Source: AC-43 sp963728855 (GTDB lineage Bacteria > Actinomycetota > Actinomycetes > Mycobacteriales > Micromonosporaceae). From it: a stretch of 64,000 nucleotides of DNA. Where the stretch lies: NCBI GenBank assembly GCA_963728855.1, contig CAVSLN010000009.1:434001-498000 (forward strand), read 5' to 3'. Below, piece by piece: positions 17,420-25,483 of this stretch. How positions within the stretch are numbered: position 1 is the first letter of the stretch; every line of letters starts with the position of its first letter. A program made the translations under genes and the position numbers. Below the pieces are notes generated by a model that did not search any database, was not told the origin of the DNA, and saw only the letters and a program-made list of their open reading frames with translations.

Positions 17420-18445
17420 GTGCCGAGAACCCCATGGGGTCGGCGCCGTGCGACTGACAGCCCGCGTCCCGCGGGCCGCCGATGGGCCGGCCGGCTCCGG
17501 CGCAGCGGCTCCTTGGCCCGGCAGGTACTGCTCGTCCGGGTGGGCCGGCGGCGCCGGTCATCGGGCGGGCTGGACACGTTGGAGGCGCACAGTAGCCGCC
17601 TCGACAATGGCAGCCGGCTGATCCACCCCGCCGATCTCGACCCGCGTGATCTTGACCCCCGCCTGGTGGCCCCGGTCAGTCCGGCCGGTCCGGCGCTGCT
17701 GGGCCGCTCCTCGACGCCGCGCCCGGTACCGCTGCTGCCCGGGGCGCAGACCGGGGCGCGCTGGCTGCGCTTCGTCCTCGTACAGGCGTGCACGCTGGGC
17801 AGCCTGCTGCTCGGCCTGGCCGCGATCTTCCTGAGCATGCAGGGCGAGCCCCGTTGGGCGGCCGCCTGCCTGGTCGGCTGCGTCACGTTCGACGGGCTCG
17901 ACGGGGCACTGGCCCGCCGGTTCGGGGTGGCCAGCCCGTTCGGGGCGCAGATGGACTCGCTGGCCGACATGTGCTCGTTCGGCATCGCCGCACCGGTCGT
18001 CGTGTACGCCTCGATCCACGGCAGTGCGCCCGGTCCGCTGGTGGCCGGCGCGTGCGCGCTGGTCGCCATGTGCGCCGCGATCCGGCTGGCCCGGTTCAAC
18101 GTGTCGCCGAAGGACGGGCGGTTCTTCTGCGGCGTACCGACCACGATGGCGGCGGCCGTGCTGAGTCTCGGCACGCTGATCGGGCTGCGGCTGCCGGGCC
18201 TGGTGGCGGTGGCCGTGGTCGCGCTGCTCGCACTGGCGATGGTGTCCAGCTTCCCGTACGCGAAGCTGGCCCGGATCGCGCGCGTGCCGGCCTGGCTATG
18301 GCTCGTACCGGTGGCCAGTGCGGTCGTCGACTACCGCCTGACCTTCGCCGGCCTGGTCCTGCTCTACCTGGTCAGCGGGCCGTTCCTCTGGTTCCGCGCC
18401 CGCCGCCTCGCCGCGACCGGACGGCTCAGCGCCACCGAGCGATGA
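17420..18445 (+). CDS. pssA: CDP-diacylglycerol-serine O-phosphatidyltransferase
   Basis: 341 residues from the GTG at 17420, chosen for the GGAGGGAA ribosome site four bases upstream; a longer in-frame start at 17327 has none. The CDP-alcohol phosphatidyltransferase signature DGxxAR(x8)G(x3)D(x3)D is complete in 'DGLDGALARRFG..FGAQMDSLAD', with six to eight membrane helices. It makes phosphatidylserine for the decarboxylase encoded by the convergent neighbour; the two genes overlap by 20 bp at their 3' ends. The basic N-terminal extension of about 100 residues is unusual for PssA. Confidence 0.85.
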   Translation: MPRTPWGRRRATDSPRPAGRRWAGRLRRSGSLARQVLLVRVGRRRRSSGGLDTLEAHSSRLDNGSRLIHPADLDPRDLDPRLVAPVSPAGPALLGRSSTPRPVPLLPGAQTGARWLRFVLVQACTLGSLLLGLAAIFLSMQGEPRWAAACLVGCVTFDGLDGALARRFGVASPFGAQMDSLADMCSFGIAAPVVVYASIHGSAPGPLVAGACALVAMCAAIRLARFNVSPKDGRFFCGVPTTMAAAVLSLGTLIGLRLPGLVAVAVVALLALAMVSSFPYAKLARIARVPAWLWLVPVASAVVDYRLTFAGLVLLYLVSGPFLWFRARRLAATGRLSATER

Positions 18446-19682
18446 CGGTGCTGCCCCCGGTGACCCGGTCACCGGGGGCCACGGTCGCGTCGGCGGCGTC
18501 CGCCGGCAGGTACACGTCGGTGCGCGAGCCGAACCGGATCAGCCCGAAGCGCTCCCCGCGGGCGAGCAGCGCGCCGACCGGCGCCCGGTGCACGATGCGG
18601 CGGGCCAGCAGGCCCGTACGCTGCACCACGGTGACCCGGCCGCGCCCGGTCTCCAGCACGGTGTAGGCGGCCACGTTGTGTTCGGCGGCCGGCCGCATCG
18701 CCGGCGCGTACCCGCCGTCCTCCACCCACTGCTCGACCACCTTGCCCGCCACCGGGGCCCGGTTGATGTGCACGTCCAGTACGGACAGGAACACCGCGAC
18801 CCGCAGCAGCTCACCGCCTAACGCTGCGTTGGTGAGCCGCTCCACGGACAGCACCCTGCCGTCGCTGGCCGCGACGACGGCCGCCTCGTCCTCGGGGACC
18901 TCCCGGTTGGGGTCGCGGAAGAACGCCGCGACCGGCAGGGCGGCGAGCGCCGGGACCAGCCACAGCTTCGACTTCGGCCGGGCCAGCCGGGCCGCGGCGG
19001 CCAGGCCGAGCGCGATGCCCGCCGCCGCGACGCCGTTGGAGTCGATGTTCATGCTCCGCGTGAGGGGTACGCTCGACGGCCGGTACGCCGGGGTGAGCCG
19101 GTTCGCCAGCCCCGCGTCGACCGGCGTGTACCGCAGCCGGTGCACCCGTACCGGTGGGGCGTTGCGCAGTACCAGGTCCGTACCCACGCCGCAGAGCGCG
19201 GCCTGCCGGGCCAGCTCCTCGCCGGCGCCCGTCGCGAGCCCCGGCCCGACCAGCACCGCCACCGACAGCACGCCCCCGGCGGCCAGGTGCTTGCCCAACT
19301 CCTCCAGATAGACCCGTGCGGCTTCCGCCGTACCGCCCAGCGGCCCGGCGACCACCGCGACGTCGGCCGGGTCGGCCTCGGCGAGCGTGTCCACCATCCG
19401 TACCCGCTGGGCCACCCACGGGCCCAGGGTCGCCAGGTGGGCCCGCAGCTCGTCACCGGCCCCGGCCAGCGGCACCAGCGTCACGGCGTCGCCGGGTAGC
19501 AGGTCGGCTATCGCGGCGCCCAGCACCGGCGACCGGGCCGTCACCGCGACCAGCAGCACGGTCTTCGGCCCGGCGTGGCGGGCCAGCTCGGCGGTCAGCG
19601 CGCGGGTCGCGCGCGGCCCGAGCTCAACCTCACCCAACAGGGGTACGACAGGACGCGGTGGCTGACTCACGCCGCTCAGCAT
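18426..19682 (-). CDS. psd: Phosphatidylserine decarboxylase with extra N-terminal Rossmann-like domain
   Basis: 418 residues (414 if the GTG at 19670 is used; TATGCT seven bases before that GTG suggests a leaderless start there). Residues about 210-418 are the decarboxylase: 'FFRDPNREVPED', 'VASDGRV', 'VFLSVLDVHINRAPVAG', and the self-cleavage site GGST near 408-411, where Ser becomes the pyruvoyl group. Residues 1-200 resemble a nucleotide- or SAM-binding fold and are not part of standard Psd. It converts phosphatidylserine to phosphatidylethanolamine. Overlaps convergent pssA. Confidence 0.88.
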   Translation of the reverse strand: MLSGVSQPPRPVVPLLGEVELGPRATRALTAELARHAGPKTVLLVAVTARSPVLGAAIADLLPGDAVTLVPLAGAGDELRAHLATLGPWVAQRVRMVDTLAEADPADVAVVAGPLGGTAEAARVYLEELGKHLAAGGVLSVAVLVGPGLATGAGEELARQAALCGVGTDLVLRNAPPVRVHRLRYTPVDAGLANRLTPAYRPSSVPLTRSMNIDSNGVAAAGIALGLAAAARLARPKSKLWLVPALAALPVAAFFRDPNREVPEDEAAVVAASDGRVLSVERLTNAALGGELLRVAVFLSVLDVHINRAPVAGKVVEQWVEDGGYAPAMRPAAEHNVAAYTVLETGRGRVTVVQRTGLLARRIVHRAPVGALLARGERFGLIRFGSRTDVYLPADAADATVAPGDRVTGGSTVIARWR

Positions 19683-19700
19683 AGGCCGTGTGCCAGATGG

Positions 19701-19943
19701 TCACGCGGTGTCCTCGCCGTCCCCGGTGCCCGGCTGCCGACCGCTGTGGGCCGGCTCCCGCGGACCGCCGCGCAGCGCGGCCACCAGGCCGAGCGCGCCG
19801 ACCGCGATGAGCCCCAGGGCGACCGCCCAACCGAGCGTCGGCAGGGCGATGTCGACCGCGCGGCCCAGTACCCACCAGCCGGCGAGCAGCAGGAAGATCA
19901 GTCCGAAGGTCAGCGAGACCCCGTCCGTACCGTGGCGCTTCAT
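19701..19943 (-). CDS. Small two-helix membrane protein
   Basis: 80 residues with two membrane helices (about 10-30 and 35-58) and a hydrophilic, charged C-terminus. Its ATG overlaps the stop of the PspC/LiaF-type gene upstream (ATGA), so it is translated as the second gene of that operon. No family recognised; a role in the same envelope-stress pathway is inferred from coupling only. Confidence 0.75.
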   Translation of the reverse strand: MKRHGTDGVSLTFGLIFLLLAGWWVLGRAVDIALPTLGWAVALGLIAVGALGLVAALRGGPREPAHSGRQPGTGDGEDTA

Positions 19944-21334
19944 CGGGTTACCTCCACGTTTCCGGCCGTCAGCTGAATGTCCAGCGTCAGGTGCCCGCCA
20001 CCGGGCCCGTCCGGTCCGTTGTCGACGATCGTGCGTTCCGGGGTGTTCACGCCATCCCACCTGGTCTCGAAGACGTTCGCGTTGCCCGCCTTGACCCGGG
20101 CGTGCACCTCGACGTCCACGTTCGGGGGAACGTCGACGTTCAGGTCCCCGGCGTCGAGCCGGACCGTCACCTGCCGGTTCTGCCCTTCGAAAGGCACCTG
20201 CCTGAGGTCGAGGGTGGCGTTGCCGAACCCGTGCTCGTACCGGTCGCTGAGCTGGGCCAGGCTGGCCGGCTCCCAGTTCACGTCGCCGGCGGAGCCGTGC
20301 AGCGGCCCTACGCTCCCGACCGCGCTGCTGACCCCGAGGACGACGGTGAGTACCAGACCCCAGGCGATCAGCCCGCGCGCCCGGCCGAACCAGGCCCCGA
20401 CCAGCAGGCCCACGCCTACGGTCGCGAGCGCGGCGGCGGCGTACCCGGCGAAGGGGACCCGGTCGTGGTTGACGATATCGATGATCGCCACTATCCCGAG
20501 TACCAGCAGGAGCAGCGAGAGGCTGAACCGGCCGAGCCGGGACGGCGGCGCGGGCGGCGTGGCCGGAGGAGCCGGCGGCGCACCCGGCCCGGGGTACGGG
20601 TACGGGCTGCTCACGTACGGGCCGTGCGGCGAGAAGGGGGGCCGGTACCCGGGGGCGGTGACGGGCTCGGGTGCGGGCGGGAACGCCATCGTCGGCGCGG
20701 TCGGCGGCGGGGCGGCCGGCATCGGCGGGGGCAGCGGCTGCCCGCCCCGGTTGGCGTTGCTCCGGCTGAGCAGGATCACCGCGCCGGCGATCAGGGCCAC
20801 GACGAGCAGCGTCGGGCGCAGGCCGTCGTACACGAAGGAGCTGGCGGCCAGGGCGGTGATGATGCCGACGATCACGACGAGTACCGGGGACGCGCTCGAC
20901 CTGCCCCGGCCGAACAGCGCCTCCAGCGGGGAGCCGGTATCGCCCTCGGCGGGGATCAGCAGCCAGCCGACCACGTAGGCGAAGAGGCCGAACCCGCCGG
21001 CCAGGGTCAGCACGGCGAACAGCACCCGCCACAGCACCGGGTCGGTGTTGGTGGCCCGGCCGAGGGCCACGGCCACCCCGGCGACCACGCGGCCGCCGCC
21101 ACGCGCAGGGCGGACCAGGCCGTAGCGGGTGGCGAAGCCGCCGGTACCGGGCGGGGGAGGCGGGAAGCCGCCGGGCGGTGGGAAGCCGGCGCCCTGCGGC
21201 GGTACGGGCCCGGCGCCCTGCGGCGGTACGGGCCCGGCGCCCTGCGGCGGTACGGGCTCCGTCGGGTCCTCGGCCGGCCGGCTCTCCGGTACCTCGTCGT
21301 CGACGGGGTCGTGCTTGTCCTGCGTCATGGCCAC
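19940..21334 (-). CDS. PspC-domain protein with LiaF-like C-terminal domain
   Basis: 464 residues. Order: acidic N-terminus, Pro/Gln/Gly-rich tract with three perfect 8-residue repeats, PspC domain (about 68-130), several membrane helices (to about 310), and a C-terminal extracytoplasmic beta-rich domain ('GDLNVDVPPNVDVEVHARVKAGNANVFET') of the DUF2807/LiaF type. Such proteins sense or signal membrane damage. It is divergent from a PspC-domain histidine kinase across about 130 bp, which argues for a dedicated signalling pair. Confidence 0.87.
   Translation of the reverse strand: MAMTQDKHDPVDDEVPESRPAEDPTEPVPPQGAGPVPPQGAGPVPPQGAGFPPPGGFPPPPPGTGGFATRYGLVRPARGGGRVVAGVAVALGRATNTDPVLWRVLFAVLTLAGGFGLFAYVVGWLLIPAEGDTGSPLEALFGRGRSSASPVLVVIVGIITALAASSFVYDGLRPTLLVVALIAGAVILLSRSNANRGGQPLPPPMPAAPPPTAPTMAFPPAPEPVTAPGYRPPFSPHGPYVSSPYPYPGPGAPPAPPATPPAPPSRLGRFSLSLLLLVLGIVAIIDIVNHDRVPFAGYAAAALATVGVGLLVGAWFGRARGLIAWGLVLTVVLGVSSAVGSVGPLHGSAGDVNWEPASLAQLSDRYEHGFGNATLDLRQVPFEGQNRQVTVRLDAGDLNVDVPPNVDVEVHARVKAGNANVFETRWDGVNTPERTIVDNGPDGPGGGHLTLDIQLTAGNVEVTR
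21188..21259 (-). repeat. Three perfect 24-bp tandem repeats in the PspC gene
   Basis: Three identical 24-bp units encode an eight-residue Pro/Gln/Gly/Ala repeat in the N-terminal cytoplasmic tract. Perfect DNA identity implies recent expansion, and copy number is likely to vary between strains. Confidence 0.85.
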
Positions 21335-21462
21335 ATGGTGGCTCGCCGGAAACCCGAGAAGCCTCGGGAGCCGACCCTGAGAGCACCCTGAGTTCCGGGC
21401 TGGCCACCTGTCGGGGTGGTACCCGTGGCCGCCGGCCGGTCCGGCGTGTGACGATCGGTTCC

Positions 21463-22698
21463 GTGACCACCACCGCCCCCCGTCGCCTCTACCGTGACCC
21501 GGCCAACCGGCTGGTCGCTGGGGTGGCCTCCGGGATCGCCGCGCACCTCGGCGTGCGTACCCTCCTGGTCCGGGTGGTGTTCGTCGCGCTGCTGCCGTTC
21601 AACGGGCTCGGCGCGCTGGCCTACGCCGCGTTCTGGGCCGTGCTGCCGGTCGTCCCGGACGGTACCCCCGGCCGGCGCGACAAGCGCCAGATCCTCCCCT
21701 TCATCGCGCTCGGCGCGGGCATCCTGCTGATCCAGCAGCTGGTCGGCCTCGGCGACGGCGCCGACGCGGCGCTGGGCTGGCTGGTCGCGGTGATCGCGCT
21801 CGGCGCCGGGATCATCTGGCATCTGGCCGACCCGAGCCGGCGGCGCAAGTGGAGCGCGGCGATGCCGCAGGCGCCCTGGCTCGGTGCGGTGGTCGACGAG
21901 ACCGACCGGCGCAGCTACCTGCTCCGCCTGGTGGGCGGCGGGGCCTGCGTGATCGTCGGCAGCATCGGCATCCTGGTGGTGTTCTGGCCGATCTCCGGCC
22001 CGGGCTTCAGCGCGCTGATCGGCGGCCTGCTGTACTCGCTGATCGCGCTGGCCGGCGTGGCCCTGGTCGTCGCGCCGCTGCTGTGGCGGATGTTCGCCCA
22101 GTTGCGCACCGAGCGGGTGGCCCGGATCCGTGAGCAGGAGCGCGCCGAGCTGGCCGGGATGGTGCACGACCAGGTGCTGCACACCCTGGCGCTGATCCAG
22201 CGCAACGCGGCCGACCCGAAGGAGGTCACCCGGCTGGCGCGCGGCCAGGAGCGTACCCTCCGCAACTGGCTCTACAAGCCGACCGCCTCGCCGACCGAGC
22301 GGTTCGGGGCGGCGGTCGAGGAGGTCGTGGCCGAGGTGGAGGACACGTACGCGATCGCCGTCGAGTCGGTGGTGGTCGGAGACATAGACGTCGATGAAAG
22401 CATCGCGGCCCTGGTCGCGGCGTCTCGCGAGGCGCTCGTGAACGCGGCCCGGCACGCCAAGGTGGCCTCGGTGTCGCTGTACGCCGAGGTGGAGCCGGGA
22501 CTGGTCAGCGTGTTCGTCCGGGACCGCGGGGTCGGGTTCGAGATGGCCGCGGTCGGGCCGGACCGGCACGGGGTACGCGGCTCGATCATGGGCCGGATGG
22601 AGCGGCACGGCGGCACCGCGGAGATCCGCAGTGAACCGGGGAACGGCACCGAGGTACGGCTGACGATGCCGGCCCCGGAAGGAAGCGAGTCGCACTGA
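21463..22698 (+). CDS. PspC-domain sensor histidine kinase (NarL-type)
   Basis: About 411 residues from the GTG at 21463 (a GTG at 21448 is also possible). The N-terminal PspC domain ('RDPANRLVAGVASGIAAHLGVR') is followed by four or five membrane helices, then HisKA_3 with the phosphoacceptor His in 'GMVHDQVLHTLALIQRN', and HATPase ('EALVNAARHAK', 'VRDRGVGFE', 'GIRGSIMGRMERHGG'-like). It is coupled to its response regulator by an ATGA overlap and faces the PspC/LiaF operon, resembling a LiaFSR-style module. Confidence 0.9.
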   Translation: MTTTAPRRLYRDPANRLVAGVASGIAAHLGVRTLLVRVVFVALLPFNGLGALAYAAFWAVLPVVPDGTPGRRDKRQILPFIALGAGILLIQQLVGLGDGADAALGWLVAVIALGAGIIWHLADPSRRRKWSAAMPQAPWLGAVVDETDRRSYLLRLVGGGACVIVGSIGILVVFWPISGPGFSALIGGLLYSLIALAGVALVVAPLLWRMFAQLRTERVARIREQERAELAGMVHDQVLHTLALIQRNAADPKEVTRLARGQERTLRNWLYKPTASPTERFGAAVEEVVAEVEDTYAIAVESVVVGDIDVDESIAALVAASREALVNAARHAKVASVSLYAEVEPGLVSVFVRDRGVGFEMAAVGPDRHGVRGSIMGRMERHGGTAEIRSEPGNGTEVRLTMPAPEGSESH

Positions 22699-23354
22699 TG
22701 AGCATGGATGAGCAGGCCCGGCTGCGGGTCTTTCTGGTGGACGACCACGCGATGTTCCGCGCCGGGGTACGCGCCGAGCTCGGCGTGTACGTGGACGTGG
22801 TGGGCGAGGCCAGTACGGTCGGGCAGGCGGTGACCGCGATCGCGGCGAGCGTACCGGACGTGGTCCTGCTCGACGTGCACATGCCCGACGGGGGCGGGCG
22901 CGCCGTACTGGAGGCGATCCGCAAGTCGCTCCCGCAGGTCAAGTTCCTCGCACTGTCGGTATCCGACGCGGCCGAGGACGTGATCGGGCTGATCCGGGCC
23001 GGGGCGCGGGGCTACGTGACCAAGACCATCTCGCCGGAGGACCTCGCGGCGGCGATCCGCCGGGTGGCCGACGGGGACGCGGTGTTCAGCCCGCGGCTGG
23101 CCGGATTCGTGCTGGACGCGTTCGCCGCCCGACCCGACGCGCCGGTCGCCGACCCCGAGCTGGACCAGCTGACCAACCGGGAGCGCGAGGTGCTGCGGCT
23201 GCTGGCGCGGGGGTACGCGTACAAGGAGATCGCCAAGGAGCTGTACATCTCGATCAAGACGGTCGAGACCCACGTGTCGAACGTGCTGCGCAAGCTGCAG
23301 ATGTCCAACCGGTACGAGCTGTCCCGATGGGCCGCGGACCGGCGCCTGGTCTGA
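22698..23354 (+). CDS. NarL/LuxR-family response regulator
   Basis: 218 residues. Receiver with acidic residues D15-D16, phosphoacceptor Asp59 and the 'TKTISPEDL' Lys region; LuxR HTH about 150-210 ('LTNREREVLRLLARGYAYKEIAKELYISIKTVETHVSNVLRKL' region). Its start overlaps the kinase stop. It is the output of the PspC-kinase system and probably controls the divergent PspC/LiaF operon. Confidence 0.93.
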   Translation: MSMDEQARLRVFLVDDHAMFRAGVRAELGVYVDVVGEASTVGQAVTAIAASVPDVVLLDVHMPDGGGRAVLEAIRKSLPQVKFLALSVSDAAEDVIGLIRAGARGYVTKTISPEDLAAAIRRVADGDAVFSPRLAGFVLDAFAARPDAPVADPELDQLTNREREVLRLLARGYAYKEIAKELYISIKTVETHVSNVLRKLQMSNRYELSRWAADRRLV

Positions 23355-23385
23355 AATGGCCGGCCGGTGGCCGCTGCGCGGCCGG

Positions 23386-24123
23386 CTAGGCGGTGCGCAG
23401 CACGGTGAACGCCTCGGCGAGCGTGCCCTCGGGCAGGCCGGCCGCCTCGGCGGCAGCGGTCATCCAGGCCCGGAGCCGGGTCTCGACGTCGACGTGCGAG
23501 GTCTGCGAGGTGTGTGCGGCCAGCGCGGCGAGCTTGCGGGGGAAGGTCGCGGTGACGTCGACGACGTGGTCGGGGGCGGGACCGCTGTGGAACCACAGCT
23601 CGGGTACCATCCAGGGCTCGAGCCCTTCGTCGGCCAGCAGTTCCGGGAAGGCGAACGGGTTGCGCGCGTCGGGATAGATCGCGCTGGTGACCGCCTCGCC
23701 GACCGCGAGGTGGTCGGGGTGGCTCGGTCCGGCGATGCGCTCCCAGCGGCGCAGCGGTGAGCTGGTGAGGATTCGGTCGGGTTGGTATCGCCGGATCGCC
23801 CGGGTCAGGTCCCGGCGCAGCTCGATCGACGGGGTGAGCGTGCCGTCCCGGTACCCCTCCAGGAACTCCACCCGCTCGACCCCTACGGCCTTGGCCGCGG
23901 CGCGCTGCTCGGCCTCCCGCAGCAGCGGCATCTGGTCGCGTGGGGTGTCGTCGAAGCCGCCCGCGTCGCCGCGGGTGACCAGGAGGTACGCCACGTCGAG
24001 CCCGCCCGCCACCCACTGAGCCACGGTGCCGGCGGCGCTGAAGTCCACGTCGTCCGGGTGCGCGGCGACCACCAGGACGCGCCGGACGTCGGGCAGCGGC
24101 TCGGCGGAGGGCGGAAAGCTCAC
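23386..24123 (-). CDS. PIG-L/LmbE-family deacetylase
   Basis: 245 residues from a GTG that overlaps the chorismate mutase stop (GTGA). It carries the LmbE zinc motif 'AAHPDDVDFSAAGT' near the N-terminus and the second His motif 'SHPDHLAVGEA', with 'VTRGDAGGFDD'. Family members deacetylate N-acetylglucosaminyl compounds (MshB, Mca and relatives). It matches the Mca/BshB-like actinobacterial group; the exact substrate cannot be fixed. Cotranscription with chorismate mutase is inferred from overlap. Confidence 0.87.
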   Translation of the reverse strand: MSFPPSAEPLPDVRRVLVVAAHPDDVDFSAAGTVAQWVAGGLDVAYLLVTRGDAGGFDDTPRDQMPLLREAEQRAAAKAVGVERVEFLEGYRDGTLTPSIELRRDLTRAIRRYQPDRILTSSPLRRWERIAGPSHPDHLAVGEAVTSAIYPDARNPFAFPELLADEGLEPWMVPELWFHSGPAPDHVVDVTATFPRKLAALAAHTSQTSHVDVETRLRAWMTAAAEAAGLPEGTLAEAFTVLRTA

Positions 24124-24461
24124 AGTGGCCCGCGCCCGGCCCGGAGGATCAGCAGGGCGAGCTGGGTACCGTCGGCGCCCAGCGCGGTGCGGAACCGGTC
24201 GAGGATCTCCCGCTCCCGGGACAGCACCAGGCGGGTACCGCCGGAGGCGACCCGGGTCGCGCCGACCTCCTGCGAGATCGCCGCCCGCTCCTGCCACAGC
24301 TGGATCAGCGCGGCGTCGATCTCGTCGATCCGTTGCCGCAGGTCGCCGATGTGCGCGTCCGTCGCGGTATTCGCCGGTTGGTCCGCTTCGACTTGGGCGC
24401 GGTGCGCGTCGGCGCGCTGTGCCGCGTCGGACGAGGACTCGCTCAGCATGGTGCCGCTCAT
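24120..24461 (-). CDS. Chorismate mutase, AroQ type
   Basis: 113 residues. After a poorly conserved N-terminal 35 residues comes the all-helical mutase core: 'LRQRIDEIDAALIQLWQERAAISQEVGATR', then 'VLSREREILDRFR'. It converts chorismate to prephenate, the branch leading to phenylalanine and tyrosine. A GGAG ribosome site lies upstream. The 5' region contains a Phe-Phe-Tyr-Tyr leader peptide and a terminator hairpin, so expression is probably attenuated by charged tRNA-Phe and tRNA-Tyr. Confidence 0.9.
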   Translation of the reverse strand: MSGTMLSESSSDAAQRADAHRAQVEADQPANTATDAHIGDLRQRIDEIDAALIQLWQERAAISQEVGATRVASGGTRLVLSREREILDRFRTALGADGTQLALLILRAGRGPL

Positions 24462-24525
24462 CTTAATGCTCCGTTTGGGTCGGTCGGTCCGGTGTCTGGG
24501 CCCGCGCCGCCCGGAGCGCGAAACA

Positions 24526-24548
24526 CCCCGGGCTTCGAGAGCCCGGGG
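24526..24548 (-). terminator. Attenuator terminator hairpin before chorismate mutase
   Basis: Perfect nine-bp stem CCCCGGGCT / AGCCCGGGG with a five-base loop, followed on the transcript by UGUUUCG. It lies between the Phe/Tyr leader ORF and the chorismate mutase start, where the terminator of a classic attenuator sits. Confidence 0.7.
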
Positions 24549-24566
24549 CGTCGTGAGGTCTCTAGT

Positions 24567-24632
24567 TCAGGCGCGACCTACGGCTGCCGGACTCCCGGTG
24601 CCGTAGTAAAAAAATCGCGTCTGGTGGATCAC
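24567..24632 (-). CDS. Phe/Tyr leader peptide (attenuator)
   Basis: A 21-codon ORF with a GTG start and TGA stop, ending 106 bases before the chorismate mutase ATG. Codons 7-10 read Phe-Phe-Tyr-Tyr (TTT TTT TAC TAC); TTT is very rare in this genome, so their run is striking. The second Tyr codon is the left arm of a seven-bp hairpin CTACGGC/GCCGTAG (24578-24606), the expected pause structure, and the terminator at 24526-24548 follows. Stalling at Phe or Tyr codons would break the pause hairpin and favour read-through into chorismate mutase. The ribosome site before the GTG is weak. Confidence 0.68.
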   Translation of the reverse strand: MIHQTRFFYYGTGSPAAVGRA

Positions 24633-24666
24633 GCCGTCGAGTATGCCATCCCCGGCCCCTTCCGCG

Positions 24667-25071
24667 TCAACCCCTGGCGCTGTCGGCTTCCGCCGGGCGG
24701 TTGGCGCGGCGCAGCCACAACAGGCCGAGTACGGGCAGGACCAGCGGGACGAACCCGTAGCCGATGCCGTACAGCGACCAGACGGTGGCGTCGGGGAAGG
24801 CGGGCCGATCGAAAAGGCTGACCGTACCGACGACGAGCACGCCGACCAGCTCGACCGAGCAGCAGAGCAGGGCCGCCAACCGGCTCGACCGGGCCAGCGC
24901 GACCGTGGCCGCGATGTAGACCAGCGCGGCGAACGCGGAGAGCAGGTACGCGACCGGCGCGACGGTGAACCTGGTGGCGATCTGGAGGCCGGCGCGGGCG
25001 GTGGCGGCGAGCGCGAAGAGCCCGTACACGCCGATGAGTACCCGGCCCGGGCCGGAGCTGAGGCTACGCAC
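24667..25071 (-). CDS. Four-helix membrane protein
   Basis: 134 residues, GTG start, four predicted helices and short loops ('FDRPAFPDATVWSLYGIGYGFVPL'). It overlaps the end of the gene upstream by eight bases, so the two are translationally coupled. No known family recognised. It lies directly upstream of the chorismate mutase attenuator. Confidence 0.72.
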   Translation of the reverse strand: MRSLSSGPGRVLIGVYGLFALAATARAGLQIATRFTVAPVAYLLSAFAALVYIAATVALARSSRLAALLCCSVELVGVLVVGTVSLFDRPAFPDATVWSLYGIGYGFVPLVLPVLGLLWLRRANRPAEADSARG

Positions 25072-25429
25072 CGCCGGCCCAGAGCTGGTCGATCCGGAGC
25101 ACGAGTACCGGAAGCACCAGCGCGCCCACCCCGAGGATCACCGCGCCCCACCGGGTCGGCTCCAGCCGGGCCAACAGCGCGGCGAGCGGCAGGACCACGA
25201 CGAAGGCGACGAGGTACCCGATGAACGTCGCGTACTCGCGCGGGTGCGCGCCGCCCGCCAGGTGGACGATCCCGGCCACCGTCTCGGCGACCGCGAGGGC
25301 CTCGACGACGCCCATGCCGGACCAGTGCGACACGCCGAGCGGGCGGTTGCGTACGGCCGGCACCGCGCACCACGCGGCCAGCAGAAGCGCGGCGATGGTG
25401 ACCGCGGTACCGAGGGACTCGGGCGGCAT
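25064..25429 (-). CDS. Four-helix membrane protein
   Basis: 121 residues from the ATG at 25429, with four predicted helices and a conserved-looking 'GGAHPREYATFIGYLV' loop. First gene of a coupled pair with the next membrane protein; divergent from pcrA, only about 55 bp away. Function unknown. Confidence 0.72.
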   Translation of the reverse strand: MPPESLGTAVTIAALLLAAWCAVPAVRNRPLGVSHWSGMGVVEALAVAETVAGIVHLAGGAHPREYATFIGYLVAFVVVLPLAALLARLEPTRWGAVILGVGALVLPVLVLRIDQLWAGGA

Positions 25430-25483
25430 GGCGCACACTCTAAACGGGTCTTGTCGGTGGGGCGGCATAGACTCGTGGTCGCG

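Noticed and set aside
24526..24548. Simple terminator of the membrane gene pair upstream
   Set aside because: It could end that transcript, but its position after the FFYY leader and pause hairpin fits an attenuator better; the two roles are not exclusive.
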